Assembly (NCBI RefSeq): GCF_020525925.1
Contig: NZ_CP084876.1
Location: 5,208,001-5,272,000, forward strand
DNA length: 64,000 bases
Source of the DNA: Klebsiella quasipneumoniae subsp. quasipneumoniae
GTDB taxonomy: Bacteria > Pseudomonadota > Gammaproteobacteria > Enterobacterales > Enterobacteriaceae
Direction: 5' to 3'
This document shows, piece by piece, positions 1 to 11,606 of the stretch (its first letter is position 1; each line of letters starts with the position of its first letter). Below the pieces are notes generated by a model. The model did no database searches. It was not told the DNA's origin and saw only the letters and a list, made by a program, of their open reading frames with translations. The translations under genes and the position numbers were made by a program.

Positions 1-104
1 ATGATCCCCGCGACGCGCAGGTAACATTTCGCATCCGCTAAACTACTCCCACCAAATTTGTGCAGCTGACGACCCTTCGCCCCTGCCTGCGCAATCACAC
101 TCAT
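1..104 (-). CDS. metL: Bifunctional aspartokinase II/homoserine dehydrogenase II (5' end only)
   Basis: Only the first 34 codons are inside the window; the gene runs off the left edge on the minus strand. The start codon is at 104-102, two bases after the metB stop, so the two form a metBL operon. The translation begins MSVIAQAGAKGRQLHKFGG and continues SSLADAKCYLRVAGI, matching the MetL N-terminus, including the aspartokinase K-F-G-G-S-S nucleotide/substrate-binding motif at about residues 16-21. The full protein phosphorylates aspartate and reduces aspartate semialdehyde in methionine synthesis. Identity rests on this short N-terminus plus its position after metB. Confidence 0.9.
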   Translation of the reverse strand, partial: MSVIAQAGAKGRQLHKFGGSSLADAKCYLRVAGI

Positions 105-106
105 CT

Positions 107-1267
107 TTATTCCTCGTTTGCTGCCCGGAAGCCATTTTCCAGGTCGGCAATTAAATCTTCACCATCTTCGATACCGGTCGAAATACGCAGGAGCGTTTCT
201 GAAATTCCGGCGGCGGCACGCGCTTCAGGCGCCATGCCGGCATGCGTCATCGTTGCCGCATGGGAAATCAGGCTTTCAACGCCCCCCAGCGATTCCGCCA
301 GTGTAAACAGCGACAGCCCGCTCAGGAAGCGGCGCAGCGTCTGCTCGTCACCGTCCAGCTCGAAGCTTAACATTGCGCCAAAACCTTTTTGCTGACGCGC
401 CGCAATTTCATGCCCCTGGTTTTCCGGCAGCGACGGATGATACAGCTTTTTCACCAGCGGCTGGGTTTTCAGATACTCGACGATCGCCAGGGCATTACGT
501 TGCGCCACTTCCATGCGTGGAGAAAGCGTCCGCAGCCCGCGCAACAGCAGATAGCTGTCGAAGGCGCTGCCGGTGACGCCAATGTTATTCGCCCACCATG
601 CCAGTTCGGTGACAGTCGCCGGATCGTTGGCAATCACCACCCCGGCCACCACATCAGAGTGACCATTAAGGTATTTAGTACAGGAGTGCAACACCAGATC
701 GGCGCCCAGCGCCAGCGGGTTTTGCAGCGCCGGACTCAGGAAGGTGTTATCGACCACGCTGATCGCCCCGGCTTCGCGCGCCAGACCACAGATTTTCGCA
801 ATATCCACCACCCGCAGCAATGGATTACTTGGGCTTTCGACCAGCACCAGCTTCGGTTTTTCCGCCAGCGCCGCCCGCAGCGCCTGCTCATCGTTTTGAT
901 CGACGAACTGAACGCGATAGCAGCCGCGCTTCGCCAGGCTATCGAACAGACGGTAGCTGCCGCCGTAGCAGTCGTGCGGCGCCACCAGCAGATCGCCAGG
1001 CTTAAGGAACACCGTCGTCACCAGCAGGATCGCCGACATACCGGTATTGGTCAGCACCGCGCCAGCGCCGCCCTCCAGCTCCGCTAAAGCGCGCTGCACC
1101 ACATCACGCGTCGGGTTGCCGCGGCGGGAATAGTCGTGAGCGCGAGGTTCATTAAAGTCGGTGAAGTTATAGGTACTGGAGAGGTGGATCGGCGGGACAA
1201 CGCAACCGTACTGCTCGTCGTCATTTAAACCGCTACGCACTGCGATGGTGGCCTGTTTACGCGTCAT
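107..1267 (-). CDS. metB: Cystathionine gamma-synthase
   Basis: PLP enzyme that joins O-succinylhomoserine and cysteine to make cystathionine in methionine biosynthesis. The 386-residue product has the usual family length, begins MTRKQATIAVRSGLNDDEQYG, and carries the Cys/Met-metabolism PLP motif with the lysine in S-C-T-K-Y-L-N-G-H-S-D near residue 198. It is transcribed away from metJ from a shared control region that holds the MetJ operator, and metL follows two bases after its stop. Start is ATG at 1267. Repression by MetJ with S-adenosylmethionine is expected from the operator position. Confidence 0.97.
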   Translation of the reverse strand: MTRKQATIAVRSGLNDDEQYGCVVPPIHLSSTYNFTDFNEPRAHDYSRRGNPTRDVVQRALAELEGGAGAVLTNTGMSAILLVTTVFLKPGDLLVAPHDCYGGSYRLFDSLAKRGCYRVQFVDQNDEQALRAALAEKPKLVLVESPSNPLLRVVDIAKICGLAREAGAISVVDNTFLSPALQNPLALGADLVLHSCTKYLNGHSDVVAGVVIANDPATVTELAWWANNIGVTGSAFDSYLLLRGLRTLSPRMEVAQRNALAIVEYLKTQPLVKKLYHPSLPENQGHEIAARQQKGFGAMLSFELDGDEQTLRRFLSGLSLFTLAESLGGVESLISHAATMTHAGMAPEARAAAGISETLLRISTGIEDGEDLIADLENGFRAANEE

Positions 1268-1329
1268 GTTGGGAAGTTCCTGGGCTGAATCGGTGAAAAG
1301 TCAGGCTTCAGAGTAAACATTGTCACAAT

Positions 1330-1361
1330 AGACGTCAATACATCTGGACATCTAAACTTCT
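1330..1361. promoter_or_regulatory. MetJ operator: four tandem met boxes between metB and metJ
   Basis: Four adjacent 8-bp units can be read with strict 8-bp phase: AGACGTCA, ATACATCT, GGACATCT and AAACTTCT. They resemble the met box consensus AGACGTCT, the first being the best. Tandem boxes of this kind are how the MetJ dimer array binds in E. coli. The array lies 62 bp upstream of the metB start and about 170 bp upstream of the metJ start, so it can serve both divergent promoters. A weaker fifth unit may follow at 1362-1369. Confidence 0.85.
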
Positions 1362-1534
1362 TTGCGTATAGATTGAGCAAAGTGCAAATAGCCGTTAAAA
1401 TTATATGCATTAGCGCACGTCGGCGGCGGCTTATCTCATGTCAGAAAGCCCGCGCATACGGTAAACTACGCGCGATTATAGCCCGGGCGGAATATTCTGG
1501 CCCTTCACTAATAAACAGAGGATTAAGGTATCTC

Positions 1535-1852
1535 ATGGCTGAATGGAGCGGCGAATATATCAGCCCATACGCTGAGCACGGTAAGAAGAGTGAGCAAGTA
1601 AAGAAAATTACGGTTTCCATTCCTCTGAAGGTGTTAAAAATCCTCACCGATGAACGCACGCGTCGTCAGGTGAATAACCTGCGTCACGCGACCAACAGCG
1701 AACTGCTGTGCGAAGCGTTCCTGCATGCCTTTACCGGACAACCGTTGCCTAACGATGAAGACCTGCGTAAAGAGCGCAGCGATGAGATCCCGGAAGCGGC
1801 GAAAGCGATTATGCGTGAACTGGGTATCGACCCGGATACGTGGGAATACTGA
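1535..1852 (+). CDS. metJ: Methionine repressor MetJ
   Basis: Ribbon-helix-helix repressor that binds met boxes with S-adenosylmethionine as corepressor. The start at ATG 1535 gives the standard 105 residues ([20 protein letters not shown]...). An in-frame upstream extension to 1373 would run through the operator region and has no family support. The beta-strand that enters the DNA groove is in [15 protein letters not shown], residues about 22-36. A strong terminator follows at 1864. The gene is divergent from metB and likely autoregulated through the shared operator. Confidence 0.97.
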   Translation: MAEWSGEYISPYAEHGKKSEQVKKITVSIPLKVLKILTDERTRRQVNNLRHATNSELLCEAFLHAFTGQPLPNDEDLRKERSDEIPEAAKAIMRELGIDPDTWEY

Positions 1853-1863
1853 GACGATAAAAA

Positions 1864-1890
1864 GGGCGGAAGCAAGCTTCCGCCCTTTTT
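1864..1890 (+). terminator. Rho-independent terminator of metJ
   Basis: The stem GGGCGGAAG (1864-1872) pairs with CTTCCGCCC (1877-1885) around a four-base loop and is followed by a T run. It starts 11 bases after the metJ stop. Confidence 0.9.
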
Positions 1891-1918
1891 CTTTCCCGCC
1901 CAGGCAGGCGAGAGACAC

Positions 1919-1941
1919 AAAAAAGCCGCCCTGAGGCGGCT
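1919..1941 (-). terminator. Rho-independent terminator of rpmE
   Basis: On the minus strand AGCCGCC and GGCGGCT (1935-1941 with 1924-1930) enclose a CTGA-type loop and run into six T residues (complement of 1919-1924). It lies just downstream of rpmE and faces the metJ terminator, so both converging units stop here. Confidence 0.88.
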
Positions 1942-1953
1942 TCTTCTGGCAAC

Positions 1954-2175
<222 letters not shown>

Positions 2176-2304
2176 TCAGTTAAGGCCGCGTCGCTCTTCC
2201 AGCCCTAACGCCAGACACCACGCGATATTAGTAATTTCCCGTCGCCCTCTACGCTGCTGACAGCGTGAAGCACGCGGTAATGGTCAATCTTCAATGCGAT
2301 ATAA

Positions 2305-4614
<2,310 letters not shown>

Positions 4615-4764
4615 GCCTTCTCTTGCGAGCCGGATCGAAAAATTTAACAAGCATCACGTTTTTCATGAAAATTCTGTAACTCACTGCCGCGACTATCTGA
4701 TAAAAATGATGCAGCAGTTAGCGCGCAAGGGAAATGCCAGCGCCATTCAGCGAGGAGAAACCAG

Positions 4765-5793
4765 GTGAAGCCCAAAAAACAAGTGGTTGCCGCCACCATG
4801 AAAGACGTCGCCTTAAAGGCAAACGTTTCCACGGCAACCGTGTCCCGAGCGTTGATGAACCCTGATAAGGTGTCGCAAGCCACCCGTAACCGGGTCGAGC
4901 AGGCGGCGCTGGAAGTCGGCTATTTACCGCAGTCGCTCGGACGCAATATGAAGCGCAACGAATCGCGGACGATTCTCGTGATCGTCCCGGATATCTGCGA
5001 TCCCTTTTTTAGCGAAGTGATCCGCGGTATTGAAGTCACTGCCGCCGAGCACGGATATCTGGTGTTAATCGGCGATTGCGCCCACCAGAATCAGAAAGAA
5101 AAAACCTTTATCGACCTTATCATCACCAAGCAGATTGACGGCATGGTGCTGCTCAGCTCGCGCCTGCCGTTTGACGCCAGCGTGGAAGAGCAGCGCAATT
5201 TGCCGCCGATGGTCATGTCGAACGAGTTCGCGCCGGAGCTGGAGCTGCCCACCGTCCACATCGATAACCTGACGGCGGCTTTTAACGCGGTAAACTATCT
5301 TCACGAGCTGGGACACCAGCGTATCGGCTGCATCGCCGGCCCGGAAGATATGCCGCTGTGCCATTATCGCCTGCAGGGTTACGTGCAGGCGCTGCGCCGC
5401 AGCGGTATCACCGTTGATCCGCACTATATCGCTCGCGGCAACTTTACCTTCGAAGCTGGCGCCAATGCGCTGGAGCAGCTGCTGTCGCAGCCGGTACCGC
5501 CCACCGCGGTCTTTTGCCATAGCGATGTGATGGCGCTGGGCGCCTTATCGCTGGCGAAACGCCGCGGTCTGAAAGTGCCGGACGACCTGTCGATTGTCGG
5601 CTTCGATAACATCGCGTTGTCTGAATTTTGCGATCCGCCATTGACCACCGTGTCACAGCCGCGTTTTGATATCGGCCGTGAAGGAATGCTGCTATTACTT
5701 GAGCAAATGCAGGGTCATAACGTGAACAGCGGCTCGCGCCTGCTCGATTGCGAACTGATTGTTCGCGGCAGTACGCAAAAAATCAGACGATAA
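4765..5793 (+). CDS. cytR: Nucleoside catabolism repressor CytR
   Basis: LacI-family repressor that works with CRP at nucleoside uptake and catabolism promoters and is induced by cytidine. The 342 residues have an N-terminal helix-turn-helix (T-M-K-D-V-A-L-K-A-N-V-S-T-A-T-V-S-R-A-L, about 11-30), a hinge near 50-60 and a periplasmic-binding-protein-like effector domain. The start is GTG at 4765, eight bases after a GAGGAG ribosome site; the E. coli protein aligns from the same residue. The 93-bp gap to ftsN has a small GGCCTGC-type hairpin but no obvious T-run terminator. Confidence 0.96.
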   Translation: MKPKKQVVAATMKDVALKANVSTATVSRALMNPDKVSQATRNRVEQAALEVGYLPQSLGRNMKRNESRTILVIVPDICDPFFSEVIRGIEVTAAEHGYLVLIGDCAHQNQKEKTFIDLIITKQIDGMVLLSSRLPFDASVEEQRNLPPMVMSNEFAPELELPTVHIDNLTAAFNAVNYLHELGHQRIGCIAGPEDMPLCHYRLQGYVQALRRSGITVDPHYIARGNFTFEAGANALEQLLSQPVPPTAVFCHSDVMALGALSLAKRRGLKVPDDLSIVGFDNIALSEFCDPPLTTVSQPRFDIGREGMLLLLEQMQGHNVNSGSRLLDCELIVRGSTQKIRR

Positions 5794-5886
5794 CCATCAG
5801 GCTTTCGGGCCTGCTCTTCTGGTCAAAGGCCCGCCGCTTAAGTAACATGGCGGGCTGACGAACGAATATAAGACAGCGAAACGATA

Positions 5887-6852
5887 GTGGCACAACGAGA
5901 TTATGTACGCCGCAGCCAACCGGCTTCTTCGCGGCGCAAAAAGAGCACTACCCGAAGCTCAAGGAATAAGCAAAGCAGCCTCCCGGCAATTTCACCGGCT
6001 ATGGTGGCGATCGCGGCGGCTGTGCTGGTGGCCTTTATCGGTGGACTCTATTTCATTACGCACCATAAGAAAGAAGAAGCGGAAGCGATGCAAAATCGCC
6101 AGGCCGCCGGCAACGGCTTGCCGCCAAAACCGGAAGAGCGCTGGCGCTATATTAAAGAGCTGGAAAGCCGCCAGCCGGGCGTTCGCGCGCCGACCGAACC
6201 GACCGCCGGCGGCGAAGTGATGAAACCGGAGCAACTGACCGACGAACAGCGTCAGCTGCTGGCCCAGATGCAGGCCGATATGCGTCAACAGCCGACTCAG
6301 CTGACCGAAGTGCCGTGGAACGAACAAACGCCGGCCCAGCGCCAGCAGACGCTGCAGCGTCAGCGTTTAGCGCAGCAACAGCAGCAGGCGCAACAGCAAC
6401 AGTGGGCGCAAACTCAGCCGCAGACCGCGCAGCAGCAGCCGCGCGTTCAGCAGCCGAAGCCGGTCCAGCAGCAACAGCCGAAGCAGACCGCGTCAAACCA
6501 GCAGCCGTACCAGGATCTGCTGCAGACGCCGGCGCACACTACGACTACGCAGCCGCGCGCGCAGGCCGCCGCGCCGGTGACTCGAGTGGAGGAAGCGCCG
6601 AAAACGACCGCCGAGAAAAAAGACGATCGTAGCTGGATGATCCAGTGCGGCTCCTTTAAAGGCGCCGAGCAGGCCGAAACCGTCCGCGCTCAGCTGGCTT
6701 TCGAAGGGTTTGCTTCGCACATCACCACCAACAACGGCTGGAACCGCGTGGTCATTGGCCCGCTGAAAGGCAAAGAAAGCGCCAACGAGATGATCACCCG
6801 CCTGAAGATGGCTGGACACGCGAACTGCATTCGTCTCGCCGCCAGGGGTTGA
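5887..6852 (+). CDS. ftsN: Essential cell division protein FtsN
   Basis: Bitopic inner-membrane protein that triggers septal peptidoglycan synthesis and arrives late at the divisome. The 321 residues show a short basic cytoplasmic tail, one membrane segment at about 38-58 ([16 protein letters not shown]), a long Gln/Pro-rich periplasmic linker with runs of Q at about 158-210, and a C-terminal SPOR domain at about 245-321 that binds denuded glycan strands. Start GTG 5887 gives [19 protein letters not shown] as in E. coli. The stop overlaps the -35 element of the hslVU heat-shock promoter. Confidence 0.96.
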   Translation: MAQRDYVRRSQPASSRRKKSTTRSSRNKQSSLPAISPAMVAIAAAVLVAFIGGLYFITHHKKEEAEAMQNRQAAGNGLPPKPEERWRYIKELESRQPGVRAPTEPTAGGEVMKPEQLTDEQRQLLAQMQADMRQQPTQLTEVPWNEQTPAQRQQTLQRQRLAQQQQQAQQQQWAQTQPQTAQQQPRVQQPKPVQQQQPKQTASNQQPYQDLLQTPAHTTTTQPRAQAAAPVTRVEEAPKTTAEKKDDRSWMIQCGSFKGAEQAETVRAQLAFEGFASHITTNNGWNRVVIGPLKGKESANEMITRLKMAGHANCIRLAARG

Positions 6853-6876
6853 AACCCTCAAAATCCCCCCCATCTA
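6849..6876 (+). promoter_or_regulatory. Sigma-32 (heat-shock) promoter of hslVU
   Basis: TTGAAAC at 6849-6855 matches the sigma-32 -35 box and CCCCATCTA at 6868-6876 matches the C-rich -10 box (CCCCATNT), with a 13-bp gap. The segment is nearly the same as the known E. coli hslVU promoter. The -35 element overlaps the ftsN stop codon at 6850-6852. Confidence 0.88.
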
Positions 6877-6887
6877 TAATTGCATTC

Positions 6888-6910
6888 GGCCCCGCGGACA
6901 GCGCGGGGCC
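6888..6910 (+). other. GC-rich stem-loop in the hslVU 5' leader
   Basis: GGCCCCGCG (6888-6896) and CGCGGGGCC (6902-6910) form a perfect 9-bp stem with a five-base loop, right at the expected transcript start and 34 bases before the hslV GTG. It has no T run, so a role in mRNA stability or translation is more likely than termination; that role is inferred. Confidence 0.7.
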
Positions 6911-6943
6911 CCTGTTCCGCTTTTGCAACCAAGGGGTCTGCTC

Positions 6944-7474
6944 GTGACTACAATTGTAAGTGTTCGCCGTAACGGCCATGTTGTTATTGCCGGTGATGGC
7001 CAGGCCACGCTGGGCAACACCGTAATGAAGGGCAACGTGAAAAAAGTGCGTCGTCTGTACAACGACAAAGTGATTGCCGGTTTCGCTGGCGGCACCGCCG
7101 ACGCCTTCACGCTGTTCGAACTGTTTGAACGCAAACTGGAAATGCACCAGGGCCATCTGGTGAAGGCCGCCGTTGAGCTGGCTAAAGACTGGCGAACCGA
7201 TCGGATGTTGCGCAAGCTGGAAGCGCTGCTGGCCGTCGCGGACGAAAACGCGTCGCTTATCATCACCGGTAACGGTGACGTGGTACAGCCGGAAAACGAT
7301 TTGATTGCTATCGGCTCCGGCGGTCCTTACGCCCAGGCCGCGGCCCGCGCGCTGCTGGAAAACACCGATATGGGCGCGCGCGATATCGCCGAGAAAGCGT
7401 TGGATATTGCAGGCGATATTTGCATCTATACCAACCATTTCCACACCATCGAAGAATTACCTTCTAAAGCGTAA
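6944..7474 (+). CDS. hslV: ATP-dependent protease proteolytic subunit HslV (ClpQ)
   Basis: Proteasome-beta-like threonine peptidase that forms a dodecamer capped by HslU. GTG 6944, after an AAGGGG ribosome site, gives 176 residues; removing Met exposes the catalytic N-terminal threonine ([10 protein letters not shown]). G-D-G-Q-A-T-L-G-N follows at about 17-25 and the conserved lysine lies in [10 protein letters not shown]. An in-frame TTG at 6923 would bury the catalytic threonine and is not used. hslU follows nine bases later and both are read from the heat-shock promoter at 6849. Confidence 0.97.
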   Translation: MTTIVSVRRNGHVVIAGDGQATLGNTVMKGNVKKVRRLYNDKVIAGFAGGTADAFTLFELFERKLEMHQGHLVKAAVELAKDWRTDRMLRKLEALLAVADENASLIITGNGDVVQPENDLIAIGSGGPYAQAAARALLENTDMGARDIAEKALDIAGDICIYTNHFHTIEELPSKA

Positions 7475-7483
7475 GGATCTCCC

Positions 7484-8818
7484 ATGTCTGAAATGACCCC
7501 ACGCGAAATTGTCAGCGAACTGGACAAACACATTATCGGCCAGGACGCCGCCAAGCGTTCTGTTGCTATCGCCCTGCGTAACCGCTGGCGCCGGATGCAG
7601 CTTAACGAAGAGCTGCGTCATGAAGTCACGCCGAAAAACATTCTGATGATCGGCCCAACCGGCGTCGGTAAAACCGAAATCGCTCGTCGTCTGGCGAAAC
7701 TGGCCAACGCGCCGTTTATTAAAGTTGAAGCGACAAAGTTCACCGAAGTGGGCTATGTCGGTAAAGAAGTGGACTCTATCATCCGCGATCTGACCGATGC
7801 GGCGATCAAAATGATTCGTATGCAGTCCATCGATAAGAACCGTTACCGCGCGGAAGAGCTGGCGGAAGAGCGCGTGCTTGACGTGCTGATCCCACCGGCG
7901 AAGAACAACTGGGGCCAGACTGAGCCGTCGCAGGAACCGTCTGCGGCGCGCCAGGCGTTCCGTAAGAAACTGCGCGAAGGCCAGCTGGACGATAAAGAGA
8001 TTGAAATCGATCTCGCTGCGGCGCCGATGGGCGTTGAAATCATGTCCCCTCCGGGCATGGAAGAGATGACCAGCCAGCTGCAGTCCATGTTCCAGAACCT
8101 CGGCGGCCAGAAGCAGAAACCGCGTAAGCTGAAAATCAAAGACGCGATGAAGCTGCTGATTGAAGAAGAAGCGGCCAAACTGGTCAATCCGGAAGAGCTG
8201 AAGCAGGAAGCCATCGACGCTGTTGAGCAGCACGGTATCGTCTTTATCGACGAAATCGACAAAATCTGTAAGCGCGGCGGCAACACCTCCGGCCCGGACG
8301 TCTCCCGTGAAGGCGTACAGCGCGACCTGCTGCCGCTGGTGGAAGGCTGCACCGTCTCCACCAAGCACGGGATGGTCAAGACCGACCACATCCTGTTTAT
8401 CGCCTCCGGCGCGTTCCAGGTGGCCAGCCCGTCCGATCTGATCCCGGAACTGCAGGGGCGTCTGCCGATCCGCGTTGAGCTGAAGGCGCTGACCACCCAT
8501 GACTTCGAGCGCATCCTGACCGAACCGAACGCCTCCATCACCGTGCAGTACAAGGCGCTGATGGCGACCGAAGGGGTGAATATCGAATTCACCGAAGACG
8601 GTATCAAGCGTATCGCTCAGGCCGCATGGCAGGTAAACGAAACCACCGAGAACATCGGCGCGCGCCGTCTGCACACCGTGCTGGAGCGCCTGGTGGAAGA
8701 TATCTCCTATGATGCCAGCGAGATGAACGGCCAGACCGTCACTATCGATGCCGAATATGTGAGTAAGCACCTGGATGTTCTGGTGGCAGATGAAGATCTG
8801 AGCCGTTTTATCCTATAA
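7484..8818 (+). CDS. hslU: ATP-dependent protease ATPase subunit HslU (ClpY)
   Basis: AAA+ unfoldase that feeds substrates into HslV. 444 residues, with Walker A G-P-T-G-V-G-K-T at about 57-64, the inserted I domain at roughly 110-240 (Glu/Lys-rich), Walker B F-I-D-E-I-D-K-I near 251-258, and the sensor 2 arginine in N-I-G-A-R-R-L. The C-terminus D-L-S-R-F-I-L is the tail that docks into HslV and is intact. It is the second gene of the hslVU operon and ends at a strong terminator at 8848. Confidence 0.98.
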   Translation: MSEMTPREIVSELDKHIIGQDAAKRSVAIALRNRWRRMQLNEELRHEVTPKNILMIGPTGVGKTEIARRLAKLANAPFIKVEATKFTEVGYVGKEVDSIIRDLTDAAIKMIRMQSIDKNRYRAEELAEERVLDVLIPPAKNNWGQTEPSQEPSAARQAFRKKLREGQLDDKEIEIDLAAAPMGVEIMSPPGMEEMTSQLQSMFQNLGGQKQKPRKLKIKDAMKLLIEEEAAKLVNPEELKQEAIDAVEQHGIVFIDEIDKICKRGGNTSGPDVSREGVQRDLLPLVEGCTVSTKHGMVKTDHILFIASGAFQVASPSDLIPELQGRLPIRVELKALTTHDFERILTEPNASITVQYKALMATEGVNIEFTEDGIKRIAQAAWQVNETTENIGARRLHTVLERLVEDISYDASEMNGQTVTIDAEYVSKHLDVLVADEDLSRFIL

Positions 8819-8847
8819 TCCGGTGCAATGCATTTTCATCACTGTTG

Positions 8848-8871
8848 ATGGGGGCTATCGCCCCCATTTTT
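8848..8871 (+). terminator. Rho-independent terminator of hslVU
   Basis: ATGGGGGC (8848-8855) and GCCCCCAT (8860-8867) form an 8-bp stem with a TATC loop followed by a T-rich tail. The menA start lies only 17 bases past it, so menA either needs read-through or has a promoter inside hslU. Confidence 0.9.
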
Positions 8872-8887
8872 ATTGGCTAAAATAACT

Positions 8888-9808
8888 ATGACTGATATCA
8901 GCCGTTCTCAGGCGTGGCTGGAAAGCCTGCGTCCTAAAACGTTACCGCTGGCGTTTGCCGCGATTATTGTTGGCACCGTCCTTGCCTGGGAGCAGGGGCA
9001 TTTTGATCCCTGGGTCGCTCTGCTGGCGCTGATCACCGCCGGCTTGCTGCAAATTCTTTCCAACCTCGCCAATGACTACGGCGACGCGGTCAAGGGGAGC
9101 GATAAACCGGACCGCATCGGGCCGCTGCGCGGGATGCAGAAAGGGGTGATTACCCCCCAGCAGATGAAGCGCGCCTTGATTGTCACCGTCGCGCTGATCT
9201 GTCTGTTTGGTCTGGCGCTACTGTGCGTCGCCTGGCAGAGCGTCGGCGATTTCATCGGTTTCCTCGCGCTGGGTGGCCTGTCGATCGTGGCCGCCATCAC
9301 CTACACAGTGGGCACCCGCCCGTATGGTTATATTGGCCTCGGTGATATTTCGGTACTCGTTTTCTTCGGCTGGCTGAGCGTCCTCGGCAGCTGGTATCTG
9401 CAAGCCCACAATGTGGAAGCGGCCATTTTTCTGCCGGCAACGGCCTGCGGTCTGCTGGCGACCGCCGTACTGAACATCAATAACCTGCGTGATATCGACA
9501 GCGACCGGCAGAACGGGAAGAACACCCTCGCCGTGCGCCTGGGGCCGGTCAATGCCCGCCGCTATCATGCCTGCCTGCTGCTCGGCGCCCTGCTGTGTCT
9601 GGCGCTGTTTAACCTGCTGGCGCTGCATTCTGCCTGGGGCTGGCTGTTTATTCTCGCCACGCCGATGCTGGTCAAACAGGCGCGTTACGTCCTGCGCGAA
9701 TCCGATCCGCTGGCGATGCGGCCGATGCTCGAAAAGACGGTCAAAGGGGCTTTGCTGACCAACCTGCTGTTTGTTATCGGGATTATTGCCAGTAAGCTGG
9801 CGGCTTAA
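8888..9808 (+). CDS. menA: 1,4-dihydroxy-2-naphthoate octaprenyltransferase
   Basis: Integral membrane prenyltransferase that attaches the octaprenyl chain to DHNA, making demethylmenaquinone. 306 residues from ATG 8888; a TTG at 8873 is in frame but lies close to the hslU terminator. UbiA-family motifs are clear: N-D-Y-G-D-A-V-K-G-S-D at about 66-76 (first Asp-rich Mg-diphosphate site) and N-N-L-R-D-I-D-S-D-R at about 198-207 (second site). About eight to nine hydrophobic segments follow the family pattern. Confidence 0.95.
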   Translation: MTDISRSQAWLESLRPKTLPLAFAAIIVGTVLAWEQGHFDPWVALLALITAGLLQILSNLANDYGDAVKGSDKPDRIGPLRGMQKGVITPQQMKRALIVTVALICLFGLALLCVAWQSVGDFIGFLALGGLSIVAAITYTVGTRPYGYIGLGDISVLVFFGWLSVLGSWYLQAHNVEAAIFLPATACGLLATAVLNINNLRDIDSDRQNGKNTLAVRLGPVNARRYHACLLLGALLCLALFNLLALHSAWGWLFILATPMLVKQARYVLRESDPLAMRPMLEKTVKGALLTNLLFVIGIIASKLAA

Positions 9809-9900
9809 CTGACAAATATCAATTAACAATTGATGATTTTGCCAACAATGCGATTCGCGGGATATACTAAAAACTCTCGCAGCAACTGAACGTTAAGCCT

Positions 9901-10386
9901 ATGAAATACGATACTTCCGAGCTTTGTGACATCTACCAGGAAGATGTCAACGTCGTGGAACCGCTGTTCTCTAACTTTGGAGGACGGTCGTCGTTTGGTG
10001 GACAGATCATTACGGTAAAATGTTTCGAGGATAACGGGTTGCTCTACGATCTGCTCGAGCAGAATGGCCGTGGTCATATTCTCCTGATCGACGGCGGCGG
10101 CTCAGTACGACGCGCGTTAATTGACGCTGACCTGGCGCGTCTGGCCGTACAGAATGAATGGGAAGGGTTGGTGGTCTATGGCGCGGTGCGCCAGGTTGAC
10201 GACCTTGAGGAACTGGATATCGGCATCCAGGCGCTGGCGGCTATTCCGGTCGGCGCGGCTGGCGAAGGCATCGGCGAAAGCGACGTGCGCGTCAATTTCG
10301 GCGGCGTGACCTTCTTCAGCGGCGACCATCTGTATGCCGATAACACCGGGATGATTCTGTCGGAAGACCCGCTGGATATCGAATAA
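9901..10386 (+). CDS. rraA: RNase E activity regulator RraA
   Basis: 161-residue ring-forming protein that binds and inhibits RNase E and related degradosome activities. The sequence [20 protein letters not shown] with G-G-R-S-S-F-G-G at about 27-34 and [12 protein letters not shown] near 62-73 is typical of the family. The last gene of the plus-strand series from priA, closed by a symmetric terminator at 10401. In E. coli the next gene is zapB; here it is pfkA (see findings). Confidence 0.97.
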   Translation: MKYDTSELCDIYQEDVNVVEPLFSNFGGRSSFGGQIITVKCFEDNGLLYDLLEQNGRGHILLIDGGGSVRRALIDADLARLAVQNEWEGLVVYGAVRQVDDLEELDIGIQALAAIPVGAAGEGIGESDVRVNFGGVTFFSGDHLYADNTGMILSEDPLDIE

Positions 10387-10400
10387 ACCTTGCGCCATAA

Positions 10401-10433
10401 AAAAGGCCTTCTCCATGAGAAGGCCTTTTGTTT
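10401..10433. terminator. Bidirectional terminator between rraA and pfkA
   Basis: AAAAGGCCTTCTC (10401-10413) and GAGAAGGCCTTTT (10417-10429) form a perfect 13-bp stem with a three-base loop. T runs occur on both strands (after 10425 on plus, complement of 10399-10404 on minus), so it can stop both converging genes. Confidence 0.92.
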
Positions 10434-10447
10434 ATCCGGCGCGTAAC

Positions 10448-11410
10448 TTAGTACAGTTTCTTCGCGCAATCCAGCCAGTCGTTCTTGAACGGACGCTTCA
10501 TGTTCTCGATGGCATCGATGATGTCGTGGTGCACCAGCTTCTCGTTCTGGATGCCGACGCAACGGCCGCCATGGCCCTGCAGCAGCAGCTCAATCGCATA
10601 GGCGCCCATGCGGGAAGCCAGGATACGGTCGTAAGGAACCGGGGAACCGCCGCGCTGAATGTGGCCGAGGACGGTAGCGCGGGTTTCACGGCCGGTCTCT
10701 TTCTCGATGTAGCTTGCCAGCTCGTCAACGTCGCACATGTGCTCGGTGATCGCCACGATAGCGTGTTTCTTCCCTTTCGCGATGCCGGCTTTGATTTCCG
10801 CTACCAGATCGTCACGGGTATATTCCACTTCCGGCACCATGATGAACTCACAGCCGCCGGCAATCGCCGCCGCCAGAGTCAGGTCGCCACAGTAACGGCC
10901 CATCACTTCCACCACGGAGATACGCTGGTGCGAAGAGGAGGTGTCGCGCAGACGGTCAATCGCTTCCACCACGGTGCTCAGAGCGGTGAAGAAGCCGATG
11001 GTGTAGTCAGTGCCTTTGATATCGTTGTCGATGGTGCCCGGCAGGCCGATGCACGGGAAGCCCATCTCGGTCAGGCGCATCGCCCCCATATAGGACCCGT
11101 CACCACCGATAACCACCAGCGCGTCCAGGCCACGCTTCTTCATGTTTTCGATAGCCACTGCGCGGATGTGTTCTTCGCGGAATTCCGGGAAGCGAGCGGA
11201 GCCCAGGAAGGTGCCGCCGCGGTTGATCATGTCGGAAACGCTGTAACGGTCGAGCTGAACCATACGGTCTTCGTACAAGCCGAGGTAACCGTCATAGATT
11301 CCAAAAACTTCCAGACCTTCCGTTAATGCCGCGCGCACAACGCCACGAATTGCTGCGTTCATGCCCGGCGCATCACCGCCACTTGTCAACACACCGATTT
11401 TCTTAATCAT
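10448..11410 (-). CDS. pfkA: ATP-dependent 6-phosphofructokinase isozyme 1
   Basis: Main glycolytic phosphofructokinase, allosterically activated by ADP and inhibited by PEP. 320 residues, with G-G-D-A-P-G-M-N near 11-18, G-G-D-G-S near 102-106, the catalytic P-G-T-I-D-N-D near 124-130, the Arg of [12 protein letters not shown] near 160-171, and the I-Q-R-G-G-S-P loop near 241-247. Start ATG 11410. This is the housekeeping copy; a divergent paralogue lies at 41221-42201. Confidence 0.98.
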   Translation of the reverse strand: MIKKIGVLTSGGDAPGMNAAIRGVVRAALTEGLEVFGIYDGYLGLYEDRMVQLDRYSVSDMINRGGTFLGSARFPEFREEHIRAVAIENMKKRGLDALVVIGGDGSYMGAMRLTEMGFPCIGLPGTIDNDIKGTDYTIGFFTALSTVVEAIDRLRDTSSSHQRISVVEVMGRYCGDLTLAAAIAGGCEFIMVPEVEYTRDDLVAEIKAGIAKGKKHAIVAITEHMCDVDELASYIEKETGRETRATVLGHIQRGGSPVPYDRILASRMGAYAIELLLQGHGGRCVGIQNEKLVHHDIIDAIENMKRPFKNDWLDCAKKLY

Positions 11411-11606
11411 GACTACCTCTGAACTTAGGAAGCAAAAAATAATTCTGTTGCCTGAAGCGCTCCCTCACCAGGAGTGCACGACGCTAATGACAATAGTATA
11501 TCAAACGCCTCAAGCTGAATTGATTCAGGTCAGACCAAACGGCGGTAATTTATACAAAAAATGCCGAGCTGACCCACATTTTTACATCGAGTTTACAGAC
11601 TATAAC

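Noticed and set aside
7457..8770. A 437-codon open frame antisense to hslU
   Set aside because: It lies wholly opposite a well-conserved gene, is rich in His/Arg/Gln as expected from reverse-frame GC-rich codons, and resembles no family.
10415..11326. A 303-codon open frame opposite pfkA
   Set aside because: Antisense shadow; pfkA is complete and conserved on the other strand.
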